This document shows positions 53,875 to 63,597 of a DNA stretch of 64,000 nucleotides, piece by piece (the first letter of the stretch is position 1; every line of letters starts with the position of its first letter). The notes under the pieces were generated by a model. It saw nothing but the letters and a program-made list of their open reading frames with translations. It was not told the origin of the DNA and made no database searches. Made by a program: the position numbers and the translations under genes. Source of the DNA: Arenibacter sp. P308M17. GTDB lineage: Bacteria > Bacteroidota > Bacteroidia > Flavobacteriales > Flavobacteriaceae. The DNA lies in contig NZ_QVON01000004.1 in assembly GCF_003426735.1 (NCBI RefSeq), positions 248,001 through 312,000 on the forward strand, given 5' to 3'.

Positions 53875-55143
53875 TTAATAGGCCCAAGCGGACCTCATTG
53901 GTTGATCTATTAATCTATTGGCTTCCGCATCATTGATAAATTCCTGTTTTACCGGATCAAACTCCAATGTACGCCCCAATCTCAAAGCGATTATTCCCAT
54001 GTTCACAACGGTAGCGGAACGGTGGCCGTTCTCTTCGTTCAATGCAAATTTCTGTCTGGTCCTTACCGATTCCGAGAATACGGTAATCTGCTCCTCCGGG
54101 TCCGCAATACTATTGATCAGCCCTTCTATATTGGGGATGGTAGATTTAAATCCGTTATATATTTTCCCATTGGGCCCCTCAATATAAGCAGCATCCTTAT
54201 CCCTATTTTCTCCATCCAGGATAATTTGGCAACCATCGGCATAGGTATAGGTGATTCTTCTCCAAGTACCTATGGCATCATAGTGTTGCTGGGGTGCATC
54301 CACCTCCACTTTAATAGGACTAGTATTGTCCTTTCCTAAAAAGTATTGAACCGGATCTATATAATGCTGTCCCATATCGCCCAATCCTCCGCCATCATAA
54401 TCCCAATACCCCCTAAAGGTACCGTGCACCCTGTGCGGATGATAAGGTTTTTCCGGGGCCGGTCCCAACCACATATTATAGTCCAACTCCGCAGGCACAG
54501 GCTGAGGGGCTAAATTTTCTTTGCCCACCCAATAGAATTTCCAATTAAATCCGGTGATTCCGCTAATGGTAACCTTTAAGGGCCATCCAAGGGCTCCGCT
54601 ATCCACCACCTTCTTCAACTTTTTTACCGGGGTACCCATCCCGTAAAAATTGTCTTTGAACCGGAACCAGGTATTTAAACGAAACATCTTGCCGTGCTGC
54701 TGCATGGCCTCCACTACTTTCTTGCCTTCGCCCATGGTCCTCGTCATTGGCTTTTCGCACCAAACATCCTTTCCTGCCTCTGCTGCCATAATGGACATAA
54801 GCCCATGCCAGTGCGGAGGAGTGGCAATATGCACAATATCTACATCCGGTCGCTGCAAAACTTCCCTAAAATCACGGTATCCCTTTACACTGCCCCCCAC
54901 TTTTTGAAGGGTGCTGGATAGGTGATTGGCATCGGCATCGCAAATGGCCAAAAGCTTGGTTCCTTCATAATCCAAATGTCCCTGGCCCATGCCTCCAACA
55001 CCTATTACGGCCTTGGTCAATTGATCGCTGGGCGGAATAAAATTGACTCCTCCCATGACATGTCTAGGAATTATACTGATCCCTGCAGCTGCCACAAGCG
55101 ACTTTCTAACAAAATCCCTACGGCTGGTTGATTTTTTCTCCAT
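53875..55143 (-). CDS. Gfo/Idh/MocA oxidoreductase, Tat-exported
   Basis: The 422-aa protein begins MEKKSTSRRDFVRKSLVAAAG, a clear twin-arginine signal. The Rossmann part has AVIGVGGMGQGH. The catalytic EKPMTRTMGEGKKV segment sits at about residue 135, and YWDYDGGGLGDMGQHYIDPVQYF is a typical C-terminal domain motif. It should act in the periplasm with a bound NAD(P). With the DUF1080 gene immediately downstream it probably oxidises a glycoside to its 3-keto form (known chemistry for this pairing, inferred here). Confidence 0.9.
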   Translation of the reverse strand: MEKKSTSRRDFVRKSLVAAAGISIIPRHVMGGVNFIPPSDQLTKAVIGVGGMGQGHLDYEGTKLLAICDADANHLSSTLQKVGGSVKGYRDFREVLQRPDVDIVHIATPPHWHGLMSIMAAEAGKDVWCEKPMTRTMGEGKKVVEAMQQHGKMFRLNTWFRFKDNFYGMGTPVKKLKKVVDSGALGWPLKVTISGITGFNWKFYWVGKENLAPQPVPAELDYNMWLGPAPEKPYHPHRVHGTFRGYWDYDGGGLGDMGQHYIDPVQYFLGKDNTSPIKVEVDAPQQHYDAIGTWRRITYTYADGCQIILDGENRDKDAAYIEGPNGKIYNGFKSTIPNIEGLINSIADPEEQITVFSESVRTRQKFALNEENGHRSATVVNMGIIALRLGRTLEFDPVKQEFINDAEANRLIDQPMRSAWAY

Positions 55144-55286
55144 CTATACTTATTCTATTAATTATTTGAAATTTCAACATATAAACCCACAAAGAAAATC
55201 GGTAATGCGTAAAAAAAGGGGTAATATTTGGGGTAATGAAATTGAAAAAGAGCAGATTATGCAAATATTTTTTTCGCAGACAGGTT

Positions 55287-57608
55287 CTATAATAGGTTAT
55301 TCCCTACCATATCCTCAAATTTCACGGTATATATCTCCCCATAAATCTTTTCATAAAGCTTGGCAAAATTGTCATAGGCAGTATGTGCCAAACTTAATTT
55401 TCCCTGTCCAATAAGAATTTGCAATTTAATTTTCAGGGCATGTTCATTTAGATCATCGTATAAATACATCACGGATGCCAGATCGTACAATAAAGCACTA
55501 TGGTTATCCAAGTCCAATTTTTTGGAAATATCATAACAGAATTCTATGATTTTATTGCTGATATTTTCAACAATGGGATCCAACCACGAGTTGCTCATAT
55601 TTACAAAAAAACGATCAGCTTTCAAGATAGAGAACAATTGTGGCAATTGTTCTTCCAAATAGGGAACGGTTACATTGCTCCTACCCAAATCGTTCAAATA
55701 ATTTAAAACAACCTGATAATCGAAAAAACAATTTTTTCCTATTTCCAAAAACCAACTTTTTTCCCGAAATATTAAATGCATCCCTTTGGCTTCGGATAAA
55801 ATGGTCCTAAGATTTTGTATATTGGTCCCTCTGGTATTTTTTGAATTCTTTAGGCCCATTCCAGGCCAAAGAGCCTCGGTAAGCTTTTTGGTACTAATTC
55901 CATCCTTGTCCTTGGTACTATGCAGCAGGACAATAACAAACAGCTGTTTTAACTTTGGCGACAGTTTCTTGGCAATATCGATACCCTCAGAATTAATAAT
56001 ACGCAAAGATCCAAAACAAAGTATTTTTTCAGTGACATTCATTACGCTCTTTTGCTCCTTGTTGGAATTCATTTTTACCGGATCCTCCAATTTAGGAGAT
56101 AGTTTGGTCTTAATTACTCTTTTCTTCCAATACTGGAACGCCAATAAAATTAGAAAAAATGTAGCAATGGCTATTGCTATTATCACAAAAAGGGATGGGA
56201 TAGCAGCATCGTTTACTTCTATTTTTTGGTATTCCCTGGCAATTTCATGAGCATTAAGTTCCCGTTTCCAAATTTTAATATTTGTCAAGTATCCCTTAAA
56301 AAATTCTTGCCACAAATTACTGCCTATAACAACATTATAGTCGGACGTATCATAATCCTCAATGAGCTTTATCTTATCGGTCTGTACCCCATTTACAAAA
56401 AATAATAGTTCGTTGTTCACCTTGGAATGCACCAGAGCCACATGGGTCCATTCATTTAATGGTACCGGTGACGTCTGGGATATATAGTCCTTAACACCGG
56501 CCATGGTAAAAGTCAATAAGCCTTCGTGCAGCTTAAGGACAAAATTATCCCCTTTCCCCAGTATACTGTTGTTACTGGTTAGGACGGTAGGCTTTACCCA
56601 AGCCATTATGGTAAAACTTCCCTCCAGGGCCGTTCTACTGTCCAATCCGGCATCCACATAGGCCCCATCATCAAAATACCCCACCTTTCCATGAGCCTTG
56701 TCTTCTTTAATTTTTACATTATTGACTATTAGTTCCTTATCATTTTTTCTAGACACATTCTTAATGTCCGTTCCAAAAGTAAAATAGTCTGTTAGACCGT
56801 ATTGGATATCCAAGGGAAAACCGACAAACTCTTTAAGATTACCTCTGTTTTCGGGGGTAGTAAAAATAATGTCGGGAGAGAAATAATACCCGGCCTTGTG
56901 GGGAATAAATACCGGCGAACTCTCAGTTGGATCTATTGGAAGACTAAAATGTCCGTTGACAATAAGGTTCCTATGGTTTTTGAAGCTTACCCCATTCAAT
57001 AATCCACCTTTGGACCTTACCGTTCCAAATACCTTGTTTTTCTTATTAAGGCCATAGACGAGGCTATCTGCCAAAGGAAACCATTCGGGCTCAATTTGAA
57101 TAAAATTGGGCATTTTTCCGGAACGGCTCCAAATATCCACAAAAATACTATCTTTTAAAAATTCTTTTTCCAGCACCATCACTGCCCCCATCTCCTTGCC
57201 GGTCTCAAACACTGGGAGGTCTTTATTGACGAACTGAACGCCCAATGATAAAGTCTCCAGGTTTTGCTTCGCTAGCAATGGAACCCAGGATCGGGATAAA
57301 TAATCTTTGGCAAAAGGACTATCGGTCACTAGGATGAGCGAATCATTTTTTTTAACGAATTGCCGCAAAATAGTATCATAAACTTCCTTATAATTCGAAA
57401 TATAAAGGGCTATGGAAGTTTCACCTCCAAGAAGAACAGGTAAATTGTTAGCTGTAATTTGATCAATATCTATTAAAATATGGGAATGCAGACGTATATT
57501 CCATTTATCCCCATCCGACAGGAGCTGGTATTCCTGGGCTGTCCCCACTTCCAGAAATAGAAGCAGGAACAACCAACAAAGTTTGGAAAAAGGAATTCTT
57601 CTTAGCAA
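55287..57608 (-). CDS. Membrane-spanning one-component regulator: LamG sensor plus winged-helix output
   Basis: The 773-aa protein has a signal segment (1-25), a periplasmic region with a LamG/concanavalin-like domain (about 305-460, SFTIMAWVKPT, EWTHVALVHSK, LTNIKIWKREL) and a membrane helix (about 471-494). The cytoplasmic part has a SARP/OmpR-like winged helix (about 525-605, CFGSLRIIN, LTEALWPG, NIQNLRTILSE) and a helical TPR-like tail (about 630-770). The layout is ToxR-like: it binds a ligand outside and DNA inside. It lies upstream of the Gfo/Idh-DUF1080 genes on the same strand, suggesting control of them. The ligand is unknown. Confidence 0.78.
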   Translation of the reverse strand: MLRRIPFSKLCWLFLLLFLEVGTAQEYQLLSDGDKWNIRLHSHILIDIDQITANNLPVLLGGETSIALYISNYKEVYDTILRQFVKKNDSLILVTDSPFAKDYLSRSWVPLLAKQNLETLSLGVQFVNKDLPVFETGKEMGAVMVLEKEFLKDSIFVDIWSRSGKMPNFIQIEPEWFPLADSLVYGLNKKNKVFGTVRSKGGLLNGVSFKNHRNLIVNGHFSLPIDPTESSPVFIPHKAGYYFSPDIIFTTPENRGNLKEFVGFPLDIQYGLTDYFTFGTDIKNVSRKNDKELIVNNVKIKEDKAHGKVGYFDDGAYVDAGLDSRTALEGSFTIMAWVKPTVLTSNNSILGKGDNFVLKLHEGLLTFTMAGVKDYISQTSPVPLNEWTHVALVHSKVNNELLFFVNGVQTDKIKLIEDYDTSDYNVVIGSNLWQEFFKGYLTNIKIWKRELNAHEIAREYQKIEVNDAAIPSLFVIIAIAIATFFLILLAFQYWKKRVIKTKLSPKLEDPVKMNSNKEQKSVMNVTEKILCFGSLRIINSEGIDIAKKLSPKLKQLFVIVLLHSTKDKDGISTKKLTEALWPGMGLKNSKNTRGTNIQNLRTILSEAKGMHLIFREKSWFLEIGKNCFFDYQVVLNYLNDLGRSNVTVPYLEEQLPQLFSILKADRFFVNMSNSWLDPIVENISNKIIEFCYDISKKLDLDNHSALLYDLASVMYLYDDLNEHALKIKLQILIGQGKLSLAHTAYDNFAKLYEKIYGEIYTVKFEDMVGNNLL

Positions 57609-57733
57609 TATTTACGTAATAATCCCATTTAAGGCATTTCTATCAACTACGCAATTTAATAAGAATAACTAAACTAATATGCAATGAAATTAACTCAATG
57701 GAAATATTGCCCCATTGGTAAGGGTAGACATGC

Positions 57734-59518
57734 TTACATCCTATCCGGCACCTGTATTCCCAAAAGTCCAAAGGCCGATTTTATAACCTCCCCTACCTTT
57801 TTTGCCAATTGGACCCTAAATATTTTTTTGTTCTGATCCTGCTCCCCCAATATGGAAACATTTTGATAAAAAGAATTGAATTCCTTCACCAATTCATAGG
57901 TGTAATTGGCTACAAGGGCCGGACTATAGTTATCGGCCGCCAATTGGATGGTTTCCGGGTACAACTGCAATTGCTTTAACAACTCTTTCTCTTTAACATG
58001 TAAGTTGGTCAATTTTTGCGGGCTGTCCAAGTTTTGTTCCAATTCTGCCGCCTTTCTCAAAATTGATTGGATCCTGGCATAGGTATATTGGATAAAAGGT
58101 CCGGTATTTCCTTGAAAATCTACGGATTCTTCCGGATTGAACAAAATTCTCTTTTTGGGATCTACCTTTAGAATATAATACTTTAAGGCTCCCAGACCTA
58201 TCATTTTATACAGCTCTTGTTTCCCCTCTTGGGAGTAATCTTCCAGCTTGCCCAATTCTTCCGAAATATCGGCCGCAGTTTGGGTCATATCATCCATTAA
58301 TTCATCGGCATCCACTACGGTACCTTCCCTGCTCTTCATTTTCCCACTGGGCAGGTCTACCATACCATAACTTAGGTGATACAGTTTTTCCGCCCAAGAA
58401 AAACCGAGCTTCTGTAATATAAGGAACAGTACTTTAAAGTGGTAATCCTGTTCATTTCCAACGGTATAGACCATTCCCCCTACATCGGGGTTATCCTTTA
58501 CCCTTTGTATGGCCGTACCGATATCCTGGGTCATATATACAGCGGTACCATCCGAACGGAGTACAATTTTTTCATCCAGCCCCTCGCCCGTTAGGTCTAT
58601 CCAAACACTACCATCTTCCTTTTTAAAAAAGACTCCCCTACGCAATCCGTCCTCCACAAAGTCCTTTCCCAACAAATAAGTATCGCTCTCGTAATACATT
58701 TGATCAAAATCGACCCCCATGTTTTTGTAGGTGATCTCAAAACCATCATATACCCATTGGTTCATTGTCTTCCATAAACCTACCACCTCTTCATCCCCGG
58801 CCTCCCATTTTCTGAGCATTTCTTGAGCTTCCAATAAAATAGGTGCCTCTTTTTCCGCTACTTTTTCATCTATCCCCACAGAAACCATTGTAGCAATTTC
58901 TGTCTTATAGGCCTTATCAAAGGCAACGTAATAATTTCCCACTAATTTATCCCCCTTAAGTCCGGTACTTTGGGGTGTTTCCCCATTGCCAAAGCGTTGC
59001 CAGGCCAGCATACTTTTGCAAATGTGTATTCCCCTATCGTTAATGATCTGGGTCTTATAGACCTTCTTTCCTGAAGCTTTTAAGATTTCAGCTACGGAAT
59101 ATCCCAACAAATTGTTTCGAACATGGCCCAAATGCAGCGGCTTATTGGTATTGGGCGAGGAATATTCCACCATTATGGCCTCCTTGGTACTTTGGGAAAC
59201 AAAGCCAAAACCTTGAAGATTCCTTATCGCTTCAAAAAAATCGAGGTAATATGCATTGCCTATGGTAATATTCAAAAATCCTTTGACCACATTGAAATTG
59301 GCCACCTCTCTCACTTCATCCTTTAGGAACTGTCCTATTTGTTCCCCTATTTGCGCCGGATTCCCCTTAACAAATCGCAACATGGGAAAAATAACCACAG
59401 TGATATCGCCTTCAAAATCTTTACGTGTAGGTTGAAATTCTACTGTTGGCAATTCAACTTTAAAAATAGAGGTAACGGCCTCCTTTACCTTTTGTAAAAG
59501 GACTTCTTGAATGTTCAT
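57734..59518 (-). CDS. argS: Arginyl-tRNA synthetase
   Basis: The 594-aa protein has an N-terminal Add1-type domain (1-110), the class I signature SSPNTNKPLHLGHVRNN (HLGH form of HIGH), an SGKMKSREGTVV segment in the KMSKS position and the DALR anticodon-binding end (ALVANYTYELVKEFNSFYQ). It charges tRNA-Arg. The length is as expected. It stands alone. Confidence 0.96.
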   Translation of the reverse strand: MNIQEVLLQKVKEAVTSIFKVELPTVEFQPTRKDFEGDITVVIFPMLRFVKGNPAQIGEQIGQFLKDEVREVANFNVVKGFLNITIGNAYYLDFFEAIRNLQGFGFVSQSTKEAIMVEYSSPNTNKPLHLGHVRNNLLGYSVAEILKASGKKVYKTQIINDRGIHICKSMLAWQRFGNGETPQSTGLKGDKLVGNYYVAFDKAYKTEIATMVSVGIDEKVAEKEAPILLEAQEMLRKWEAGDEEVVGLWKTMNQWVYDGFEITYKNMGVDFDQMYYESDTYLLGKDFVEDGLRRGVFFKKEDGSVWIDLTGEGLDEKIVLRSDGTAVYMTQDIGTAIQRVKDNPDVGGMVYTVGNEQDYHFKVLFLILQKLGFSWAEKLYHLSYGMVDLPSGKMKSREGTVVDADELMDDMTQTAADISEELGKLEDYSQEGKQELYKMIGLGALKYYILKVDPKKRILFNPEESVDFQGNTGPFIQYTYARIQSILRKAAELEQNLDSPQKLTNLHVKEKELLKQLQLYPETIQLAADNYSPALVANYTYELVKEFNSFYQNVSILGEQDQNKKIFRVQLAKKVGEVIKSAFGLLGIQVPDRM

Positions 59519-59680
59519 TAATTTCGGCGTTTACGGCTGCAAAATTACGTAATTTTTATTCTTCCCCCCTATTGTTCGGGACAAGTAGGCCATAAAGATG
59601 GAGGATTTTTTTAACTTTATGATCTTAAATGGTTCGAAGTAGCCCGAAGTGTTGATTTTATCCGGATATCCTTAAAGTTT

Positions 59681-60106
59681 ATGTTACTGAACGTCTCCTA
59701 TAACAATAAAGAAATTACAAAAAAATTGGACGAAGCCGTAGGAAGACCATTCACCTTACGGGAACGTATGGCCTTGGACGGAATTGGATCACCCAAATTA
59801 TACATTGTTGATAGTAGCATTGAAATTCAGAATTTATTGATCTTGGACAACAACATCAACACCTGCACAATAGAATTGCGTCCAAAAGGGATCATAATTC
59901 GCTTTAGGGCCCTATTGGAAACCTTTGGCCTGGTTGTTCCTTACTACAAATTTACCCTCTACAAAACTGATTTCGGCCTATATACTATTTATAGGGACCA
60001 GTATTTCATCAAAATAAAATCTGACACCAAGGCCGTTCAGAAATTTTTTACAAAATTATTGGGCCATAGGGCGGACAATGCCCCTACCAATATAGAGGAC
60101 ATATAA
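59681..60106 (+). CDS. Hypothetical protein, 141 aa
   Basis: No family is recognised. The protein is soluble, with alternating strand-like segments (LYIVDSSIEIQNLLILDNN, CTIELRPKGIIIRFRALLETF, YYKFTLYKTDFGLYTIYRDQYFIKIKSD) and a helical end (VQKFFTKLLGHRADNAP), which suggests a PH-like or beta-barrel fold. The start fits the composition and codon use of neighbouring genes. It is divergent from argS. Confidence 0.7.
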   Translation: MLLNVSYNNKEITKKLDEAVGRPFTLRERMALDGIGSPKLYIVDSSIEIQNLLILDNNINTCTIELRPKGIIIRFRALLETFGLVVPYYKFTLYKTDFGLYTIYRDQYFIKIKSDTKAVQKFFTKLLGHRADNAPTNIEDI

Positions 60107-60178
60107 TAGGTCTTGACAAAAATGCCAAAAGATGACCAAAAACTTTAGCCCTAATCTCTCCTTTCGTTAATAAAACAA

Positions 60179-61108
60179 TCAATTCTTGGGCAGGAACACC
60201 TCTGCCATCATGCACCGGGCACTTCCACCGCCACAGGTTTCAATGGTATCCAAAGAGCTATGGATAATCTCAGAATGTTTCTCTAAGGCCTCAATCTGTT
60301 GAGGTCTTAAACTATTGTAAGCCGCCGTGCCCATTACCAAATATCGCTTTTCACCCATTCCCAGTACCTGTAGCATGTTCCCAGCAAATTGGTGCATTTG
60401 CTTTTCAGAAATGGTTATAATCTCTTTTCCATCTTGTTTTAAATGGCCCACTACATGCTTTCTTTCCTTTTTATCGTCAATGGAATCCAAACAGATAACG
60501 GCAAAAGTTTCTGCCACACACATCATTACATTGGTATGATAAATAGGTTTTCGCGCTCCCGATACGGATTGATTGGCCGTGAATACGACAGGGGTATATT
60601 CAAAATCTTCACAAAATTCTATAAACAAATCCTCATCCGCCCTGTCGGAAAGGGCACAATAGGCCTTTTCATTTACCCTATCCAATACAACACTTCCGGT
60701 ACCTTCCAAAAAGAAGCCTTCCTCCTCGGCAGAGGTATAGTCCATTACATTCTCTATGACAAATCCCCGCTGCTCCAAGAGTGCAAGAATATCTTCCCTG
60801 CGTTCGTTTCTTCTATTCTCTGCGAACATTGGATAAAGTCCCACTGTTCCATCGGCATGGAAGGAAACCCAATTATTGGGAAATATGGAATCCGGGGTAT
60901 CCCAATCCTTCCTATCCTCTACAACGATAACATTTACTCCCTTTTCCCTTAATACCTGTACAAAGGCATCAAACTCCTCCTGAGCCTTCAAATTTATCAC
61001 CTGGTTTTTTAAATCCAGGTCCTCCTGAAAAAAGTTGTTTATTGCGGTTTGCTCGTTCATTCGAAAATTCACTGGGCGCACCATTAAGATAGTATTGGTA
61101 ATTTGCAT
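60179..61108 (-). CDS. Citrulline/arginine-type guanidino hydrolase (CtlX-like)
   Basis: The 309-aa protein starts MQITNTILMVRPVNFRMN and has SIFPNNWVSFH, EGTGSVVLDR, HTNVMMCVAETFAV and C-terminal GGGSARCMMAEVF with the nucleophilic cysteine. These are marks of arginine-deiminase-superfamily proteins of the CtlX type (citrulline hydrolase). A GTG at 61120 would add four residues; ATG 61108 fits the family start. It lies downstream of a second deiminase-fold gene on the same strand. Confidence 0.82.
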   Translation of the reverse strand: MQITNTILMVRPVNFRMNEQTAINNFFQEDLDLKNQVINLKAQEEFDAFVQVLREKGVNVIVVEDRKDWDTPDSIFPNNWVSFHADGTVGLYPMFAENRRNERREDILALLEQRGFVIENVMDYTSAEEEGFFLEGTGSVVLDRVNEKAYCALSDRADEDLFIEFCEDFEYTPVVFTANQSVSGARKPIYHTNVMMCVAETFAVICLDSIDDKKERKHVVGHLKQDGKEIITISEKQMHQFAGNMLQVLGMGEKRYLVMGTAAYNSLRPQQIEALEKHSEIIHSSLDTIETCGGGSARCMMAEVFLPKN

Positions 61109-61219
61109 TTTATTAGCCACTTTTCAACTTGGATGTTACAGAATGTTCCCGATATCTATTTATGCAAAATTAGTTCAATTATTGCCCGGTACGGCCCAAA
61201 ACAAAAAAATAGAAATATA

Positions 61220-62134
61220 TTAATCCCTTACCAAGGGCAAGGTGCTACACCTTAATAGGCCTTCTTGTTTGGCAATCTCGGCATAGGATATTTCCTCGAC
61301 CGTAAAACCGTGTTCCCGCAACCAGTTGTTCAATCTAGTGAAATTACGCTCAGATACCACTACATTGGGGGATATGGAAAAAACATTGCTCACCATATTA
61401 TACATTTCCTCCTTCCCGATCTCGAATATATTGTCGTTTCCAAAATAATCCAACAGCCACTGATATTCCTCTTCCCTTAAAAATCCATTTTTATGTAAAA
61501 TAGCCTTATTTTTTCCAACAGGCTGAAAACAACAATCCAAATGCAGGGCATTTTCCCGGGCATTTATGTTCGACTTCCTAAGTTCAAAGGCCTTGACCTT
61601 TTTATGTGGGAATTGGTTTGCAATAAAGTTTACCGCCTCCTTATTGGTGCGGGCCGTAATATAATCCGCGTAGTCCGCCCCCGTATAAGTTCCCATAAAA
61701 ATATACTCTCCCCATGGCATAACATCGCCTCCCTCGACATGAACCTCCTTAGGGGGATAGATTATCTGATTCTCATCTATTTTATTAAGCACATATTTAA
61801 TGGCTTGAAATTCCTTTTCCCTATGCGGAAGAATATTCGCTTTCACCAGTTTATCTTCTATAACAAAAGCAATATCCCTTGAAAATATTTGGTTACAATC
61901 CTTCAAGACCTTAGGCCTAAAGACCTCAACATCATATTTGGCAAATACCTGGGCAAAACTGTCCATTTCCCGTACCATATCAGCTTCTATTGGATAGGTG
62001 CCGGCCAGTATATGTTCCAATGACTTGGGATCATAGGCCTCTTCCGGTCTTGGAATAGGCCCACAGCTATCGGCAGTTCCCAAAACTACTGCTCTTAACC
62101 TTGAAGTTTCATCCTGTACATTCAACTTTAGCAT
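61220..62134 (-). CDS. Arginine deiminase-superfamily protein (amidinotransferase/DDAH-type)
   Basis: The 304-aa protein has IFSRDIAFVIEDKLVKAN, VHVEGGDVMPWG, ENALHLDCCFQPVG with the catalytic His and GLLRCSTLPLVRD with the catalytic Cys near the end. The fold acts on guanidino compounds such as arginine, methylarginine or citrulline. The frame is open to 62221, but the ATG at 62134, 14 bases after a TATCTTTG box, is preferred. It pairs with the CtlX-like gene, suggesting linked arginine/citrulline turnover. Confidence 0.82.
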   Translation of the reverse strand: MLKLNVQDETSRLRAVVLGTADSCGPIPRPEEAYDPKSLEHILAGTYPIEADMVREMDSFAQVFAKYDVEVFRPKVLKDCNQIFSRDIAFVIEDKLVKANILPHREKEFQAIKYVLNKIDENQIIYPPKEVHVEGGDVMPWGEYIFMGTYTGADYADYITARTNKEAVNFIANQFPHKKVKAFELRKSNINARENALHLDCCFQPVGKNKAILHKNGFLREEEYQWLLDYFGNDNIFEIGKEEMYNMVSNVFSISPNVVVSERNFTRLNNWLREHGFTVEEISYAEIAKQEGLLRCSTLPLVRD

Positions 62135-62148
62135 GGCAGCTTTTTGGG

Positions 62149-62156
62149 CAAAGATA
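62149..62156 (-). promoter_or_regulatory. Candidate -7 box of the deiminase-type gene (TATCTTTG)
   Basis: TATCTTTG on the minus strand matches TAnnTTTG and lies 14 bases upstream of ATG 62134. It falls inside the longer open frame, which supports the shorter start. Confidence 0.45.
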
Positions 62157-62173
62157 GAAATACTAATTTTGAT

Positions 62174-62214
62174 AAATAAAAACTGCCCTTTGTATATCTC
62201 ACACATAGGGCAGT
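62174..62214 (-). terminator. Intrinsic terminator of gltA
   Basis: ACTGCCCT (62182-62189) pairs with AGGGCAGT (62207-62214). On the minus strand the stem is followed by TTTTTATTTATC. It lies 21 bases beyond the gltA stop and separates it from the next gene. Confidence 0.65.
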
Positions 62215-62235
62215 CATTCATTATTTGTTATATCC

Positions 62236-63519
62236 CTATCTCTTGTCCAAGGGAACAAAAGGTCTGCTCTTTTCCCCTATGTAGATCTGTCGTGGTCTCC
62301 CAATAGGCTCATTTTTCAATCTCATTTCCCTCCATTGGGCAATCCAGCCCGGTAGGCGCCCCAAAGCAAACATAACGGTGAACATTTCCGTTGGTATGCC
62401 CAAAGCCCTATATATTATTCCGGAGTAAAAATCTACGTTGGGATATAGTTTTCTGTCCACAAAATATTTATCTTCTAAGGCCTCTTTGGCCAAGCCCTTG
62501 GCAATATCCAGAATTGGATCGTCTATGCCCAGATCTCCCAAAACTTCATCTGCCGCCTGTTTAATAATCTTTGCCCTAGGATCAAAATTCTTATATACCC
62601 TGTGCCCAAAGCCCATTAAACGAAAAGGATCATTCTTGTCCTTGGCCTTGGCCATATATTTTTTGGTATCCCCCCCATCGGCCTCAATAGCCTCCAACAT
62701 TTCCAAAACTGCCTGATTGGCCCCTCCGTGCAGTGGTCCCCAAAGCGCACATATACCAGCAGAAATAGAAGCAAACAGTCCGGCATGGGAAGACCCAACA
62801 ATACGAACGGTTGAAGTAGAACAGTTTTGCTCATGGTCCGCATGTAAGATCAATAATTTATCCAAGGCATCAATAACGATCTTGTTTTTTTTGTATTCTT
62901 GGTTAGGCTTTTTGAACATCATTTTATGAATATTCTCCACATAACCTAAAGAGTCGTCCCCGTAATCCAACGGTAAACCCTTTTTTTTTCTCAAGGTCCA
63001 TGCCACCAATACGGGAAATTTGGCCAAGATCCTAACAATGGCCCAATACATTTCCTTTTCCGAGGACACGTTTACAGAGGTTGGGTTAAAGGCAATAAGG
63101 GCACTGGTTAAACTGGATAGTACCCCCATTGGATGCGCAGATTTTGGAAAACCGTCCAAAATCTTCTTCATCTCCTCATCTACATGGGACTCCGCTTTTA
63201 TATCCTGATGGAATTTATCCAATTGCCCTTGATTTGGCAATGTTCCAAAAATCAACAAATAGGCCACTTCCAAGAAATCGGCCTTTTCCGCCAATTCCTC
63301 AATAGAATATCCACGATATCTTAAAATCCCTTTTTCACCATCCAGAAAAGTAATGGCACTCTCACAGGAACCTGTATTCTTAAACCCAGGGTCTATCGTT
63401 ATCATTCCTGAATCGGCCCTCATTGTTTTGATATCTATAGCCAACTCATTTTCAGTACCTTCTATAACCGGAAATTCAAATTTCTTTCCGTTGTATTCCA
63501 ATGTTGCGTTATTCGCCAT
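62236..63519 (-). CDS. gltA: Citrate synthase (type II)
   Basis: The 427-aa protein has the citrate synthase signatures LHADHEQNCSTSTVRIVG (catalytic His), GPLHGGANQAVLEML and MGFGHRVYKNFDPRAKI (second His), with a C-terminal GRPRQIYIGEKSRPFVPL and an N-terminal domain typical of the hexameric type. It condenses acetyl-CoA and oxaloacetate in the TCA cycle. A 13-bp-arm palindrome lies 79-107 bases upstream of the start. Confidence 0.96.
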   Translation of the reverse strand: MANNATLEYNGKKFEFPVIEGTENELAIDIKTMRADSGMITIDPGFKNTGSCESAITFLDGEKGILRYRGYSIEELAEKADFLEVAYLLIFGTLPNQGQLDKFHQDIKAESHVDEEMKKILDGFPKSAHPMGVLSSLTSALIAFNPTSVNVSSEKEMYWAIVRILAKFPVLVAWTLRKKKGLPLDYGDDSLGYVENIHKMMFKKPNQEYKKNKIVIDALDKLLILHADHEQNCSTSTVRIVGSSHAGLFASISAGICALWGPLHGGANQAVLEMLEAIEADGGDTKKYMAKAKDKNDPFRLMGFGHRVYKNFDPRAKIIKQAADEVLGDLGIDDPILDIAKGLAKEALEDKYFVDRKLYPNVDFYSGIIYRALGIPTEMFTVMFALGRLPGWIAQWREMRLKNEPIGRPRQIYIGEKSRPFVPLDKR

Positions 63520-63597
63520 TTCTTAAATTCCTATTTTAATCGATTAATCGTAAAAATACTAAAAACACCCAAGGTTAACAATTGAAGATTTTGTTAT

